Positions 4,933-5,238 of a DNA stretch of 5,238 nt are shown piece after piece (the first letter of the stretch is position 1; the number at the start of each line of letters is the position of its first letter). Under the pieces are notes generated by a model. That model was not told the DNA's origin and made no database searches. It worked only from the letters and a program-made list of their open reading frames with translations. Source of the DNA: Clostridia bacterium (GTDB lineage Bacteria > Bacillota > Clostridia > Christensenellales > CAG-1252); contig JAEDHM010000097.1 in NCBI GenBank assembly GCA_016296985.1, positions 1-5,238 on the forward strand, in the 5' to 3' direction. The position numbers and the translations under genes were made by a program.

Positions 4933-5238
4933 TCAGTTACAGGGCTGTATTACTACGTTAGTTGCTTTGACTCCCGTCTCTTCAGTTACAATAGTTAAAA
5001 TTTTTGCCACCCCTTCAGAATCTAACGCACTGTCCTTGACTAAAACGTTTACGTTGTTTGTTTCAAGAGTTACGAAAGCGTCCTCAAATCCCTTTGCCCT
5101 GATTAAGCTTTCAAGTACAAGCTCGGTTTCAGTTGTGTTGATCAATTCTAGTTTTCTTGTTTGAGCCGCATCAATTGCCTCGGCAGATGAAGTTTCTGAA
5201 TTGATTATTGCATCTAAATAGCTTACCGACTGATTTCT
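4933..5238 (-). CDS. spoIIIAH: Stage III sporulation protein AH (SpoIIIAH), C-terminal part
   Basis: Partial: 101 C-terminal codons are visible, in frame from the right window edge to a TGA at 4935-4933; the N-terminus and its membrane anchor lie outside. SpoIIIAH sits in the mother-cell side of the engulfed forespore and forms a channel with forespore SpoIIQ during endospore formation. The visible part carries a helical, acidic stretch (SETSSAEAIDAAQ) followed by the ring-building domain of the YscJ/FliF type: ETELVLESLIRAKGFEDAFV, then VNVLVKDSALDSEGVAKILT and the final strand NVVIQPCN. This alternation of Glu-rich helix, beta strand and helix matches the C-termini of SpoIIIAH proteins. It ends with a strong terminator, consistent with being the last gene of the spoIIIA operon. 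An internal TTG at 5145 should not be taken as its start. Confidence 0.87.
   Translation of the reverse strand, partial: RNQSVSYLDAIINSETSSAEAIDAAQTRKLELINTTETELVLESLIRAKGFEDAFVTLETNNVNVLVKDSALDSEGVAKILTIVTEETGVKATNVVIQPCN

Noticed and set aside
4967..5164. 65-codon plus-strand frame opposite spoIIIAH
   Set aside because: Antisense shadow of the recognisable SpoIIIAH C-terminal domain.

Overview
The window reads almost entirely on the minus strand and looks like a low-GC, endospore-forming Firmicute of the Clostridia type. The evidence is a spoIIIAH tail, a YqhY-type Asp23 gene, strong AGGAG-type ribosome binding sites and classic sigma-A promoters and terminators. I cannot name a species.

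In transcription order (right to left): the end of spoIIIAH (window edge to 4933) closes with a strong intrinsic terminator. A near-consensus promoter with an extended -10 (4826-4854) then starts a tightly packed operon, asp23/yqhY - nusB - xseA - xseB - ispA, with gaps of 1-2 nt or short overlaps. It covers an Asp23 envelope-stress family protein, a transcription antitermination factor, both subunits of exonuclease VII and a farnesyl diphosphate synthase. Just after ispA, an 11-bp hairpin with a U-run should terminate at least part of this transcription.

The roughly 670-nt stretch between ispA and the next gene is not empty. I read it as an OLE (ornate, large, extremophilic) RNA of about 590 nt on the minus strand, near 1762 to 1174. 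Its two ends form a perfect 10-bp closing helix, its interior is rich in G and structured motifs, and it sits between ispA and a four-helix membrane protein that matches OapA, the OLE-associated membrane protein. The RNA appears to have its own promoter, whose -35 box is embedded in the 3' arm of the ispA terminator. A C5/G5 hairpin at its 3' end precedes the oapA ribosome binding site.

The oapA stop codon overlaps the start of tlyA (TAATG), an S4-domain 2'-O-methyltransferase gene that runs off the left edge. In well-known OLE loci dxs commonly lies between oapA and tlyA; here it does not.

The most noteworthy content is therefore the OLE RNA/OapA ribonucleoprotein locus. It is a described but rare and still poorly understood class rather than a wholly new system. 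Lineage-specific points include the promoter/terminator overlap, the missing dxs and paired internal sequence repeats in the RNA.
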